Below are positions 42,584 to 52,031 of a stretch of DNA of 64,000 bases, in pieces (position 1 is the stretch's first letter; the number at the start of each line of letters is the position of its first letter). The DNA is from Bacillota bacterium. GTDB taxonomy: Bacteria; Bacillota; Clostridia; Lachnospirales; Lachnospiraceae. The DNA lies in contig JAFAFU010000059.1 of NCBI GenBank assembly GCA_023423335.1, forward strand, positions 62,001 through 126,000. The letters are read 5' to 3'. A program made the position numbers and the translations under genes. Under the pieces are notes generated by a model, which was given only the letters and a program-made list of their open reading frames with translations, did not search any database and was not told the DNA's origin.

Positions 42584-44041
42584 TTAATTATGAACACCTT
42601 CATCATAACTGTCCAGCAGTTGGGTCTTCACCTGGTAAAGCTTATTGGAAAGGTCCACATAGACAATATGGGGGTTCACAAGCCGCCTTGCCTCGTCCCA
42701 GAGAGTTTCCTGTTCTCTGACACAGTATTCCCGAATATCCATGACGGAGGGGGAATTATACACACACACGCCGTCCAGGAATACAGGAACGAGAAGCTCC
42801 CGTAAGGTATAGGTGTTTGGTCTGAGATACGTCTTCTTCCAGGTGGCCATCGGGTCAAAGAGCAGAAGGGGCTTATCCTCAGAATAGGTTTCCTCTGACA
42901 GGGTAATCAGATCCGCCTTGATCTTGCCGCTTTCCTTTTCGTAAATGCGGAAAATTTTCTTGTCGCCGGGGTTGGTAATTTTCCATTGGTTCTCGGAAAG
43001 CTTAATCTTCGGAATGAATTTATCCTCCTTTTTGATGGCGGCCAGTTTATAAACACCGCCGAAGGAGGGGCAGTCTCTTGAAGTAATCAACTTCGTACCG
43101 ACACCCCAGGAATCAATTTTGGCTCCCTGGGCTTTTAAGGAATCGATAATATACTCGTCCAAATCACTGGATGCAGTAATCGTAGCATCTGTGAAGCCGG
43201 CGGCATCCAGAAGCTTCCGGGATTTTTTTGAAAGGTATGCGAGGTCACCGCTGTCCAGACGGATACCATATTTCTGCGGCATCATACCCTTGTCCTTCAG
43301 CTCTTCAAAAATTTTAATGGCGTTGGGTACGCCGGAACGCAGGGTATCATAGGTATCCACCAGCAGGGTGGTATTCTGGGGATACAGCTCGGCATATTTG
43401 CGGAAGGCGGTTAATTCATTGTCAAAGCTCATGATCCAGCTGTGGGCATGGGTGCCCAAAGCGGGCATATCATATAGTTTTGCCGATAAGACGTTGCTGG
43501 TACCGATGCAGCCGCCGATCACCGCAGCCCTTGCGCCCAGAGTGCCGGCATCCGGACCCTGTGCGCGGCGCAGCCCGAACTCCATAACAGGCTCTCCCTT
43601 GGCAGCGTATACGACGCGGGAAGCCTTGGTAGCAATCAGGCTCTGATGGTTGATGATATTTAAAAGAGCGGTTTCCACCAGCTGCGCCTCCATAATCGGA
43701 GCGATGACCTTTACCAGAGGCTCCATCGGAAATACTACCGTCCCTTCCGGAATGGCATAGATGCTTCCGGTAAATTTGAAATCCTTCAGATAACCAAGAA
43801 ATCCTTCATCAAATATTTTCAGACCTCTCAAATAATCAATATCATCCTCTGAAAAACGGAGATTTTTAATATAGTCGATTAACTGTTCCAGACCGGCACA
43901 GATGGCATAACCGCCGCCGCTGGGATTTTCACGGTAGAAGGCATCAAAAACAACGATATCATTGTTTTTATTATTATAATAACCCTGCATCATGGTCAGT
44001 TCATAAAAATCAGTTAATAAAGTCAGGTTTTGTTTCCCCAT
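42584..44041 (-). CDS. pncB: Nicotinate phosphoribosyltransferase
   Basis: Forms nicotinate mononucleotide from nicotinate and PRPP in the NAD salvage pathway. 485 residues. Key segments: LTLLTDFYELTMMQGYY at the start, FGLRRAQGPDAGTLGARAAVIGGCIGTSNVL near residue 160, GTHAHSWIMSF (catalytic His region), and YGIRLDSGDLAYLSKKSRKLLDAAGF near 250. ATG 44041 follows GGAGGATGC; an upstream ATG at 44053 is in frame without a site. Confidence 0.95.
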   Translation of the reverse strand: MGKQNLTLLTDFYELTMMQGYYNNKNNDIVVFDAFYRENPSGGGYAICAGLEQLIDYIKNLRFSEDDIDYLRGLKIFDEGFLGYLKDFKFTGSIYAIPEGTVVFPMEPLVKVIAPIMEAQLVETALLNIINHQSLIATKASRVVYAAKGEPVMEFGLRRAQGPDAGTLGARAAVIGGCIGTSNVLSAKLYDMPALGTHAHSWIMSFDNELTAFRKYAELYPQNTTLLVDTYDTLRSGVPNAIKIFEELKDKGMMPQKYGIRLDSGDLAYLSKKSRKLLDAAGFTDATITASSDLDEYIIDSLKAQGAKIDSWGVGTKLITSRDCPSFGGVYKLAAIKKEDKFIPKIKLSENQWKITNPGDKKIFRIYEKESGKIKADLITLSEETYSEDKPLLLFDPMATWKKTYLRPNTYTLRELLVPVFLDGVCVYNSPSVMDIREYCVREQETLWDEARRLVNPHIVYVDLSNKLYQVKTQLLDSYDEGVHN

Positions 44042-44130
44042 AGCATCCTCCATGCTGCCGCAAGGCAGCGATCAGCTTATTTCATCATATCACAACATAT
44101 ACCAGAATCGCAAAGAAGTCAAGAAATCTC

Positions 44131-44159
44131 TTGACATTCTTTCGTGAATATACTATCAT
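44131..44159 (+). promoter_or_regulatory. Promoter of ileS T-box transcript
   Basis: TTGACA (44131-44136), 17-base spacer, TATCAT (44154-44159), start about 44166. Confidence 0.7.
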
Positions 44160-44169
44160 ATACAAAAAT

Positions 44170-44432
44170 TGATAAAAACGTTGACGGAGAGAGTAAGCAT
44201 CCAGTAAAAGTCCCAGCGATCCGGGAATAGTGTAAGCCCGGTATGAGTAGCGGATGACTGAAAATCACTCCCTAGTTGCAAGCCCAAAGACGCGGTGGAC
44301 ACCTTGTCAAGTAGGCCGGGCCGGGATCCACCGTTATATGGATAATGTATGGAAGCCTTCCGGCGGAGTACGTGAAACAGGTGGTACAATGAAAGCGTTC
44401 GCTCTCATCCTTTTTCGGATGGGGGCTTTTTT
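44170..44432 (+). promoter_or_regulatory. T-box leader controlling ileS
   Basis: A tRNA-sensing leader. Stem I region runs from about 44180 to 44280. An ATC (44264-44266, Ile codon) in AAAATCACTCC is the likely specifier triplet. The T-box appears as GTGGTAC at 44381-44387, where UGGU can pair with the ACCA end of uncharged tRNA-Ile; the usual CCGCG after it is changed to AATG. A terminator hairpin (44401-44426, GCTCTCATCC with GGATGGGGGC) and a T run end it. When isoleucyl-tRNA is scarce, antitermination would permit ileS transcription. Confidence 0.8.
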
Positions 44433-44640
44433 ATCGTATAGAAAGCAGAAAGTGTATTTTTCAGGAGGATAACGCTTTGCCCGCCGAAATACGGGCCGAA
44501 TACGATGGATATTATGTCCCGGAAACTCAAACATTATTTTATATGGCAAAGCGTGATGCGTATAGTGCAGGCACGCCTGCACAGCACCCGGCTGGAGGCA
44601 GCTTAAGGCAGTTATTATAAGAATTTATTATAAGAATAGA

Positions 44641-44697
44641 TTGGAGGATAAATTCTCCAATTCAAGACAGATAATATTTATAAATATAGATTGGAGG
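44641..44697 (+). promoter_or_regulatory. Duplicated Shine-Dalgarno with anti-SD hairpin before ileS
   Basis: TTGGAGGAT occurs at 44641-44649 and again at 44691-44699. The intervening CTCCAA (44655-44660) pairs with the first copy (TTGGAG 44641-44646) in a local hairpin, and could instead pair with the second, which is the ileS ribosome site. The stretch 44433-44640 also has GTGCAGGC/GCCTGCAC (44566-44583) and a repeated TTATTATAAGAAT. Confidence 0.5.
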
Positions 44698-44704
44698 ATT
44701 TATC

Positions 44705-47700
44705 ATGTACGATAAGGTTACAACAGATTTAAACTTTGTCGAGAGGGAGAAGAAAACAGAGCAGTTCTGGAAAGATAACAGGATTTTTGAGGCCAGCATC
44801 GAAGAAAGAAAAGAGGGAGAAACCTTTACATTCTACGACGGACCGCCGACCGCCAACGGAAAACCCCACATCGGCCATGTATTGACCAGGGTTATCAAAG
44901 ATATGATCCCGAGGTACCGGACGATGAAGGGCTATAAGGTTCTGCGCAAGGCCGGCTGGGATACCCATGGATTGCCGGTAGAGCTGGAGGTTGAGAAAAA
45001 GCTTGGAATCAACGGGAAAGAGCAGATCGAGGCTTACGGCCTGGAACCCTTTCTTCAGGAATGTAAGGAAAGCGTATGGAAGTATAAGGGCATGTGGGAG
45101 GACTTTTCGGGAACCGTAGGCTTCTGGGCGGATATGGACGATCCCTATGTTACCTATCATAATGATTATATTGAATCCGAGTGGTGGTCTTTAAAGCAGA
45201 TCTGGGATAAGGGACTCTTATATAAGGGCTTCAAGATTGTACCCTATTGTCCGAGATGCGGAACCCCCCTATCCAGCCATGAGGTTGCCCAGGGCTATAA
45301 GGATGTGAAGGAGAAGTCTGTTATCGCGAAGTTCCGCATTAAGGGAACGAAGGATGAATATATTCTGGCCTGGACCACAACTCCCTGGACCCTGCCCTCC
45401 AATGTAGGCTTGTGTGTGAACCCGGAGGAGACCTATGTGAAGGTTAAGGTATCCGTGGATGCGAAGGGGAATGTTCTTAAGAAGGAAGGCTGTTCCTGCG
45501 GACATGACCATGAGCAGGAAGCTCCGGCTGCTGCCGGAACCGAGCAGTATATCCTGGCAGAGGCATTGCTGAAGGTCCTTGAGGGTGATTATGGGGTGAT
45601 GGAGACCTACCGGGGCAAGGACCTTGAATACACCGAATATGAGCCGTTATTCGATTATGCAAAAACGGATAAGAAAGCTTTCTTCGTTACCTGTGACAGC
45701 TATGTTACTCTGTCCGACGGTACCGGTGTTGTTCATATAGCGCCTGCTTTCGGTGAGGATGATAACCGCATCGGTAAAGCATATGATCTGCCCTTTGTTC
45801 AGCTGATTGGCGGCAAGGGAGAATTCCGGCCGGAAGCAACGGACTTTGCAGGCTTATTCTGCAAGGATGCGGATGAACCGATCATGAAGGCGCTGGCTGC
45901 CAAGGGCTTATTATTTAAAATATTGAAATTTGAACACAGCTATCCGTTTTGCTGGCGCTGCGATACTCCGCTGATTTACTATGCAAGAGAATCCTGGTTC
46001 ATTAAGATGACGGCAGTGAAAGAGGAGCTGATAGCAAATAATAATACGATCAATTGGATGCCGGAGAGCATCGGTCAGGGACGTTTTGGTGACTGGCTGA
46101 AGAATGTCCAGGACTGGGGCCTTTCCCGTGACCGCTATTGGGGAACGCCGCTTCCCATCTGGGAATGTGAAGACGGACACCGTCATTGCATCGGAAGCAT
46201 TGAAGAGCTGAAATCCATGTCCGATAACTGCTCGGATAATATCGAGCTGCATCGTCCTTTTATTGATGAAGTAACGATTAACTGCCCGGAATGCGGCAAG
46301 GAAATGACCCGTGTTAAGCCGGTAATTGACTGCTGGTATGATTCCGGTTCCATGCCGTTTGCACAATGGCATTATCCATTTGAAAATAAGGAAATTTTCG
46401 AGGAGAACTTCCCGGCAGATTTTATCAGTGAAGCCGTGGACCAGACAAGAGGATGGTTCTATTCTCTGCTGGCGATCTCTACATTAATCTTCGGGAAGTC
46501 ATCGTTTAAGAATTGTATCGTCCTCGGACACGTACAGGATGAAAACGGTCAGAAGATGTCCAAATCAAAGGGCAATGCAGTGGATCCTTTTGATGCCTTG
46601 GAGAAGCACGGGGCAGACGCCATCCGTTGGTATTTCTATATTAACTCGGCACTATGGCTGCCGAACCGTTTCCATCACGGGGCGGTAACCGAAGGTCAGA
46701 GAAAATTCATGGGTACCCTTTGGAATACCTATGCATTCTTCGTCCTCTATGCAAACATTGATCAGTTTGATGCGACCGGGTATCAATTGGAGTATGATAA
46801 TCTGCCGGTAATGGATAAATGGCTGCTGTCCAAGCTGAATACCCTGATTAAATCGGTGGATGAGCATCTTGATAATTACAGGATCACAGAAGGGGCCAGA
46901 ATGCTGGCGGACTTCGTGGATGAGCTGTCCAACTGGTATGTCAGAAGAAGCAGGGAACGCTTCTGGGCTAAGGGTATGCCTCAGGATAAGATCAATGCGT
47001 ACATGACACTATATACCGCGCTGGTTGAGGTATGCAAGACGGCAGCGCCCTTCATCCCCTTCATGACGGAGGAGATCTATCAAAATCTCGTGGTTAACAT
47101 CGACAAGAATGCACCAAAGAGTATCCATCTATGCGACTATCCGGTCTGTACCGAGGCCTATATCGATCAGGAGCTGGAAGCGAATATGGAGGAGGTGCTG
47201 GAAATTGTCGTATTGGGCCGTGCTTGCAGAAACGCTGCTAATATTAAGAACCGACAGCCAATCGGCAAGATGTATGTGAAGGCAGGGGAGACACTCTCAG
47301 ACTTCTATAAAGATATTATCGCGGATGAGCTGAATGTGAAGGAAGTATTATTCACGGAGGATGTCAGGGCCTTTACCTCCTATAATTTCAAACCCCAGCT
47401 AAAGACCTTGGGACCGAAATTCGGTAAACAGCTTGGAGCAATCCGTACAGTACTTACGGAGCTGAATGGAAATGTGGCAATGGATGAGATCAATGCTGCC
47501 GGCAGGCTGAAGATTGATCTGGAAGGAACAGAGGTGTTTCTTGATAAAGAAGATTTGCTGATAGAAGCTGCCCAGACCGAAGGCTTTGTATCTGATTCGG
47601 ATCATGGAGTTACCGTTGTTCTGGATACGAACCTGACGGCAGAGCTGATCGAGGAGGGCTTCGTCCGTGAAATCATCAGCAAGATCCAGACGATGCGTAA

Positions 47701-47914
47701 GGATGCGGACTTTGAGGTAATGGACCACATCCGGGTGTCCATGAACGGTAACGAAAAGATCAGAGCCATCATGGAGCGCAATGCTGCTGAAATTAAATCA
47801 GAGGTCATGGCCGATCTGCTGCAGCTTGATCTGGTGCAGGGCTTCGCGAAGGAATGGGATTTAAACGGTGAGAAGGTAACTCTGGGTGTAGAGAAGCTGG
47901 AGATAAGGCAATAG
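44705..47914 (+). CDS. ileS: Isoleucyl-tRNA synthetase
   Basis: Charges tRNA-Ile. 1069 residues, typical of the longer IleRS type that also occurs in clostridia. The HIGH motif is PPTANGKPHIGHVLTR near residue 45 and the KMSKS motif is GQKMSKSKGNAVDPFD near 615. Between them lies the CP1 editing domain, with the Cys-rich insert CSCGHDH (about 260) and zinc-type CPRCGTPL and CPECGKEM pairs. The C-terminal anticodon region (about 690-870) follows. It is expressed from a T-box leader. Confidence 0.97.
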   Translation: MYDKVTTDLNFVEREKKTEQFWKDNRIFEASIEERKEGETFTFYDGPPTANGKPHIGHVLTRVIKDMIPRYRTMKGYKVLRKAGWDTHGLPVELEVEKKLGINGKEQIEAYGLEPFLQECKESVWKYKGMWEDFSGTVGFWADMDDPYVTYHNDYIESEWWSLKQIWDKGLLYKGFKIVPYCPRCGTPLSSHEVAQGYKDVKEKSVIAKFRIKGTKDEYILAWTTTPWTLPSNVGLCVNPEETYVKVKVSVDAKGNVLKKEGCSCGHDHEQEAPAAAGTEQYILAEALLKVLEGDYGVMETYRGKDLEYTEYEPLFDYAKTDKKAFFVTCDSYVTLSDGTGVVHIAPAFGEDDNRIGKAYDLPFVQLIGGKGEFRPEATDFAGLFCKDADEPIMKALAAKGLLFKILKFEHSYPFCWRCDTPLIYYARESWFIKMTAVKEELIANNNTINWMPESIGQGRFGDWLKNVQDWGLSRDRYWGTPLPIWECEDGHRHCIGSIEELKSMSDNCSDNIELHRPFIDEVTINCPECGKEMTRVKPVIDCWYDSGSMPFAQWHYPFENKEIFEENFPADFISEAVDQTRGWFYSLLAISTLIFGKSSFKNCIVLGHVQDENGQKMSKSKGNAVDPFDALEKHGADAIRWYFYINSALWLPNRFHHGAVTEGQRKFMGTLWNTYAFFVLYANIDQFDATGYQLEYDNLPVMDKWLLSKLNTLIKSVDEHLDNYRITEGARMLADFVDELSNWYVRRSRERFWAKGMPQDKINAYMTLYTALVEVCKTAAPFIPFMTEEIYQNLVVNIDKNAPKSIHLCDYPVCTEAYIDQELEANMEEVLEIVVLGRACRNAANIKNRQPIGKMYVKAGETLSDFYKDIIADELNVKEVLFTEDVRAFTSYNFKPQLKTLGPKFGKQLGAIRTVLTELNGNVAMDEINAAGRLKIDLEGTEVFLDKEDLLIEAAQTEGFVSDSDHGVTVVLDTNLTAELIEEGFVREIISKIQTMRKDADFEVMDHIRVSMNGNEKIRAIMERNAAEIKSEVMADLLQLDLVQGFAKEWDLNGEKVTLGVEKLEIRQ

Positions 47915-47925
47915 GAAAGAATTTG

Positions 47926-47970
47926 CCCTGGACTTATCGCGAAAGGCGGGAGGTTCAGGGTTTTCTTTTT
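47926..47970 (+). terminator. Terminator of ileS
   Basis: CCCTGGAC pairs imperfectly with GGTTCAGGG, followed by TTTTCTTTTT. Confidence 0.7.
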
Positions 47971-48082
47971 AAATCTATTTGCACAGTTAAGTCAGGTTTC
48001 GTTTACTTTTGGAGCTATTTATTATATAATATAGTTGGAAGTAAACAGGTCTATCGCGATTAATCGGAAAGGTTGTGATTTC

Positions 48083-48400
48083 ATGAAGCTGATTTATGTT
48101 ATTGTACGAAATATTGATAGTGGTGATGTAACACAAGCCTTAAATAAACATGGGTTTTATGTAACGAAGCTGGCCTCTACCGGAGGCTTCTTAAGGGAAG
48201 GCAATACAACCCTGATGATTGGTACCGATCAGGAGAAGGTGGAGGAAGTGATCGGTATCGTAAAGAATACCTGCGGGCCCAGAAAGCAGATTATCTCTAA
48301 CCCGATCGGGCCCGGTGAGTATGCTGCGATGAACGTCGTTGTCAATGTAGGAGGCGCAACGATCTTCGTTACGGAGGTGGAGCGTTTCGAGAAGATATGA
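48083..48400 (+). CDS. darA: Cyclic-di-AMP receptor, PII-like (DarA/PstA)
   Basis: 105 residues, the size of the family. MKLIYVIVRNIDSGDVTQALNKHGFYVTKLASTGGFLREGNTTLMIG matches the DarA core, and GGATIFVTEVERFEKI ends it. In Firmicutes this PII-like trimer binds c-di-AMP and signals its level by an unknown route. ATG 48083 is preferred, with AAAGG about 10 bases upstream. Confidence 0.95.
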   Translation: MKLIYVIVRNIDSGDVTQALNKHGFYVTKLASTGGFLREGNTTLMIGTDQEKVEEVIGIVKNTCGPRKQIISNPIGPGEYAAMNVVVNVGGATIFVTEVERFEKI

Positions 48401-48429
48401 TGAATCCGGAACATATACGGCCAACCAGC

Positions 48430-48485
48430 CCCCGGAGCCTGCGGTAATCGGAGTATTCTGATTACTGCCGCGGCTCCGGGGTTTT
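48430..48485 (+). terminator. Terminator of darA
   Basis: CCCCGGAGCC (48430-48439) pairs with GGCTCCGGGG (48472-48481), with further inner pairing (AATC/GATT), then TTTT. Confidence 0.85.
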
Positions 48486-48639
48486 GCATGAAACCTTATC
48501 TAAATCTGAAATATTTGTGAAATAACGTTTTACACTTTATTTTTTACTAAATATGTGATATAACGATATAAGCACTTATAATGTTAAGTTCGGTGATTGC
48601 GGTCTGCTATCCGGGCGGGAATGAGGAAAGGAATATAGA

Positions 48640-49776
48640 ATGAAAAAGAAGATAACATATCTTGTATTAAGCATTGGCATATTATTACTGGTAGGGGGCT
48701 GCAGTTCTAAAGACAAAGATAAGGATACCGATGCGACGCCTACACCGGCAATGAGCACGGGGGATGGCACCGGCACAGATGAGGGTACGGAAGCAGAGTA
48801 TGCGGTAAATGACCTTGTAAAAGAAGAATACAATGTCGATGATTATATTACATTAGGAAAGTACAAGGGTATTGAAGTAACGGCAGACTCGGTTGAAGTT
48901 ACGCCGGATGATATTACGGTTGCAATCCAGTCAGACCTGGAGAGCTTTGGAGCTGCCTTGAAAGAGGTATCCGGCCGTGCGGTAAAAATCGGTGACACGG
49001 TCAATATCGACTATGAAGGACTTAAGGACGGCGTGGCCTTTGAGGGCGGTACAGACACAGGTTATAATCTGATGATTGGCTCCAATTCCTTTATTCCGGG
49101 CTTTGAAGACCAGTTGATCGGCACTAAGACCGGTGATAAGGTAGAGCTTGATGTGACCTTCCCTGAGGATTATTCAGAGGACCTGGCAGGTCAGCCGGTT
49201 ATCTTCAAGGTTACCGTTAATAAGATCCAGGAATATGAGGTAACCGACGAGGTGATTTCAGCCAATACGGATCATGAAACAGTGGATGCCTATAAGGCAG
49301 CCCTTGGTGAAACCCTGAAGACTGAGAAGGAAGCGAACAGGCAGACTGTTATTGAAAACAGCGTTTATGACGCAGTTTTAAAGGGTTCCACGATCAGCTC
49401 CTTACCGCAGACCTTAATTGATTATTATAAAAATGATATCAAGATTTATTATACGAATTTTGCTTCCGCCTATGGGATGGATTTCGCAGGCTTCTTATCC
49501 GCTTCCGGCGTAACAGAAGCACAGTTTGATGAGGATGCAATGGCTTATGCAGAGTCTATGTCAGAGCGGGACCTGGTTCTAAATGCCGTTATGAAGGCAG
49601 AAGGCATTGAATTGTCGGAAGACGAGTTTAATAAGCAGGTGGCTGCTTATGCCGAGGAATACCAATACGAGAGTGCCGAGGCTTTACTTGCTGAAGCAGA
49701 TCCGGTGCTTCTCAGGGAGGACATTCTCTTTAAGAAGGTCCGTGATTTCCTTGTAACAGAAGCGATTGTAAAATAA
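48640..49776 (+). CDS. Trigger-factor-like FKBP lipoprotein (extracytoplasmic foldase)
   Basis: 378 residues with lipobox LVGGCSSKD (Cys about 21). It shows the PPIase and C-terminal parts of trigger factor: VSGRAVKIGDTVNIDYEGLKDGVAFEGGTDTGYNLMIGSNSFIPGFEDQLIG, then DEVISANTDHETVDAYKAALGETLKTEKEA and helical arms. Lipid-anchored trigger-factor homologues are common in clostridia and probably fold secreted proteins. The ribosome site is AGGAAAGGAAT. It may help export of the xylanases, but that is inference. Confidence 0.88.
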   Translation: MKKKITYLVLSIGILLLVGGCSSKDKDKDTDATPTPAMSTGDGTGTDEGTEAEYAVNDLVKEEYNVDDYITLGKYKGIEVTADSVEVTPDDITVAIQSDLESFGAALKEVSGRAVKIGDTVNIDYEGLKDGVAFEGGTDTGYNLMIGSNSFIPGFEDQLIGTKTGDKVELDVTFPEDYSEDLAGQPVIFKVTVNKIQEYEVTDEVISANTDHETVDAYKAALGETLKTEKEANRQTVIENSVYDAVLKGSTISSLPQTLIDYYKNDIKIYYTNFASAYGMDFAGFLSASGVTEAQFDEDAMAYAESMSERDLVLNAVMKAEGIELSEDEFNKQVAAYAEEYQYESAEALLAEADPVLLREDILFKKVRDFLVTEAIVK

Positions 49777-49794
49777 TTCAGTAAAGAAGGCTTT

Positions 49795-51747
49795 ATGATA
49801 AAAGATTTTTTACCTATTAGCAGGAATGATATGGTACAGAGGGGATGGACGCAGTGCGACTTTGTCTTCGTGACGGGGGATGCTTATGTGGACCATCCTT
49901 CTTTTGGTCCGGCGATCCTTGGAAGACTATTGGAGAGTCACGGCTATAAGGTCGGAATTATCGAGCAGCCGGACTGGAGGGTGGACAGCAGTATCGCTGT
50001 ACTGGGAGAACCGAGGCTTGGCTTTCTGGTGAGCAGCGGTAATATGGATTCTATGGTGAACCATTACACTGTTGCAAAGAAACGAAGACAGACCGATGCG
50101 TATTCCCCGGGCGGCATGATGGGCTTACGGCCGGATCATGCGACGGTGGTTTATTCCAACCTGATCCGAAAGCGGTTTAAGAATATTCCGATTATTATCG
50201 GAGGAATCGAGGCAAGCTTACGAAGGCTGGGCCATTATGATTATTGGAGTGATAAGGTAAAACGGTCGATTTTACTGGACTCACAGGCCGACCTGCTCTG
50301 CTATGGCATGGGGGAGCATGCTATCGTTGAAATTGCGGAGGCATTGGACAGTAAAATTGCTGTGAAGGATATTACGTTCATCAACGGTACCGCATATCGG
50401 ACGAACAGTCTGGAATCCGTATACGATGCCGTAGTTCTTCCTGATTTCCGGGCAATTTCAGGCAGCAGGAAGGAATTTGCCAAAAGCTTCTATATCCAAT
50501 ATACGAATACCGATCCGTATTCAGGAAAACGGCTGGCGGAGCCCTATAAAGAGAATGAGTTTGTGGTTCAGAACCCTCCGTCCAGGCCCTTAAGCCAGGC
50601 AGAGATGGACCGGATCTATGCATTACCTTACCGAAGGGAATATCATCCCTCCTATGAGGAAGCCGGAGGGATTCCTGCCATACAGGAGGTTCAATTCAGC
50701 CTGGTCAGTAACCGGGGCTGTTATGGAGGCTGCAATTACTGCGCCCTGACCTTCCATCAAGGGAGAATCCTGCAGACCAGAAGTCATGAATCCATTCTGG
50801 CGGAAGCAAATCAGCTGGTCTGGGATAAGGATTTTAAAGGCTATATCCATGATGTCGGCGGACCTACGGCGAATTTCCGCCATACGGCCTGTGAGAAGCA
50901 GAACACCAAAGGGGCCTGCATCAACAAGCAATGCCTATTCCCGGTACCCTGTAAAAGCTTAAAAATTGACCACTCCGATTATCTGGAGCTGCTGCAAAAG
51001 CTAAGAAGGCTGCCGAATGTCAAGAAGGTGTTTATCCGTTCCGGTATCCGATATGACTATCTGGTAAGGGATAAGGATGAGACATTTTTCAAAGAATTAT
51101 GCGAGCATCATATCAGCGGACAGCTGAAGGTTGCACCGGAGCATATCAGCGATAAGGTGCTGGCGCTGATGGGAAAACCGGAGAATTCTGTCTATGAAGA
51201 ATTTCGGGCAAAATATAAGAGGATGAACGAGAAGCTGGGGAAAAACCAATTTGTGGTGCCGTATCTGATTTCCTCCCATCCGGGCTCGACCTTAAAGGAG
51301 GCAGTCAGGTTGGCAGAATATCTGAGGGATCTTGGATATATGCCGGAGCAGGTACAGGATTTCTACCCCACACCCTCCACAATTTCTACCTGCATGTACT
51401 ACACCGGCCTGGATCCCAGAACGATGGAAGAAGTATATGTGCCGAAAACACCCCATGAGAAGGCAATGCAGAGAGCCCTGATCCAGTACCGTAACCCGAA
51501 GAACTATCATCTGGTGGTGGAAGCGCTGACAAAGGCAGGCCGTACGGACCTGATCGGCTTTGATAAGAAATGTCTGATTCGTCCGAGAAGGTTAAGCGGA
51601 GCGGATCAGCGGTCCGAAGGGAAGCAACCGGGGAAGGCAGCATCCCGGGACCGGAATAAGAACGGCAGAGCAGCTTCAAAATCCGGAAGACTATCACATA
51701 CCGGATCTGGAAAAACCAGAGGAAATCCGAAGCCGAAAAGAAGATAG
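49795..51747 (+). CDS. YgiQ-family radical SAM protein
   Basis: 650 residues. The N-terminal domain (DFLPISRNDMVQRGWTQCDFVFVTGDAYVDHPSFG) and the radical SAM motif NRGCYGGCNYCALTFHQGR near residue 305 identify the YgiQ family. The CxxxCxxC cysteines bind the [4Fe-4S] cluster that cleaves S-adenosylmethionine. The product of the reaction is unknown in the family. The C terminus (about 600-650) is a basic, low-complexity tail ending KPKRR. It starts 18 bases after the lipoprotein stop, so co-transcription is likely. Confidence 0.9.
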   Translation: MIKDFLPISRNDMVQRGWTQCDFVFVTGDAYVDHPSFGPAILGRLLESHGYKVGIIEQPDWRVDSSIAVLGEPRLGFLVSSGNMDSMVNHYTVAKKRRQTDAYSPGGMMGLRPDHATVVYSNLIRKRFKNIPIIIGGIEASLRRLGHYDYWSDKVKRSILLDSQADLLCYGMGEHAIVEIAEALDSKIAVKDITFINGTAYRTNSLESVYDAVVLPDFRAISGSRKEFAKSFYIQYTNTDPYSGKRLAEPYKENEFVVQNPPSRPLSQAEMDRIYALPYRREYHPSYEEAGGIPAIQEVQFSLVSNRGCYGGCNYCALTFHQGRILQTRSHESILAEANQLVWDKDFKGYIHDVGGPTANFRHTACEKQNTKGACINKQCLFPVPCKSLKIDHSDYLELLQKLRRLPNVKKVFIRSGIRYDYLVRDKDETFFKELCEHHISGQLKVAPEHISDKVLALMGKPENSVYEEFRAKYKRMNEKLGKNQFVVPYLISSHPGSTLKEAVRLAEYLRDLGYMPEQVQDFYPTPSTISTCMYYTGLDPRTMEEVYVPKTPHEKAMQRALIQYRNPKNYHLVVEALTKAGRTDLIGFDKKCLIRPRRLSGADQRSEGKQPGKAASRDRNKNGRAASKSGRLSHTGSGKTRGNPKPKRR

Positions 51748-52031
51748 CAGATATCCTGTGCAGACAGCAGGCTCTGCGGATATAAAACACCACAGGAGAT
51801 GTGATATTGACAAAGATGAAAGTTAATGCTATACTACGCAAGGTGTCTGTTTTGAAATAATGATATTAATTAACTTGTATCAGCTCTTGGTCCAGGCAGA
51901 CTAAGGGCTGTTTTATCGTAGGGGAAGTATTGTTACGAAAAATAGGATGGGCAGATCACGCAGCTTCCATATACATAGGAAGCTTTTCTTAAGGGAAATA
52001 TATACACATATATATTGGAAAGGAAATAAAT

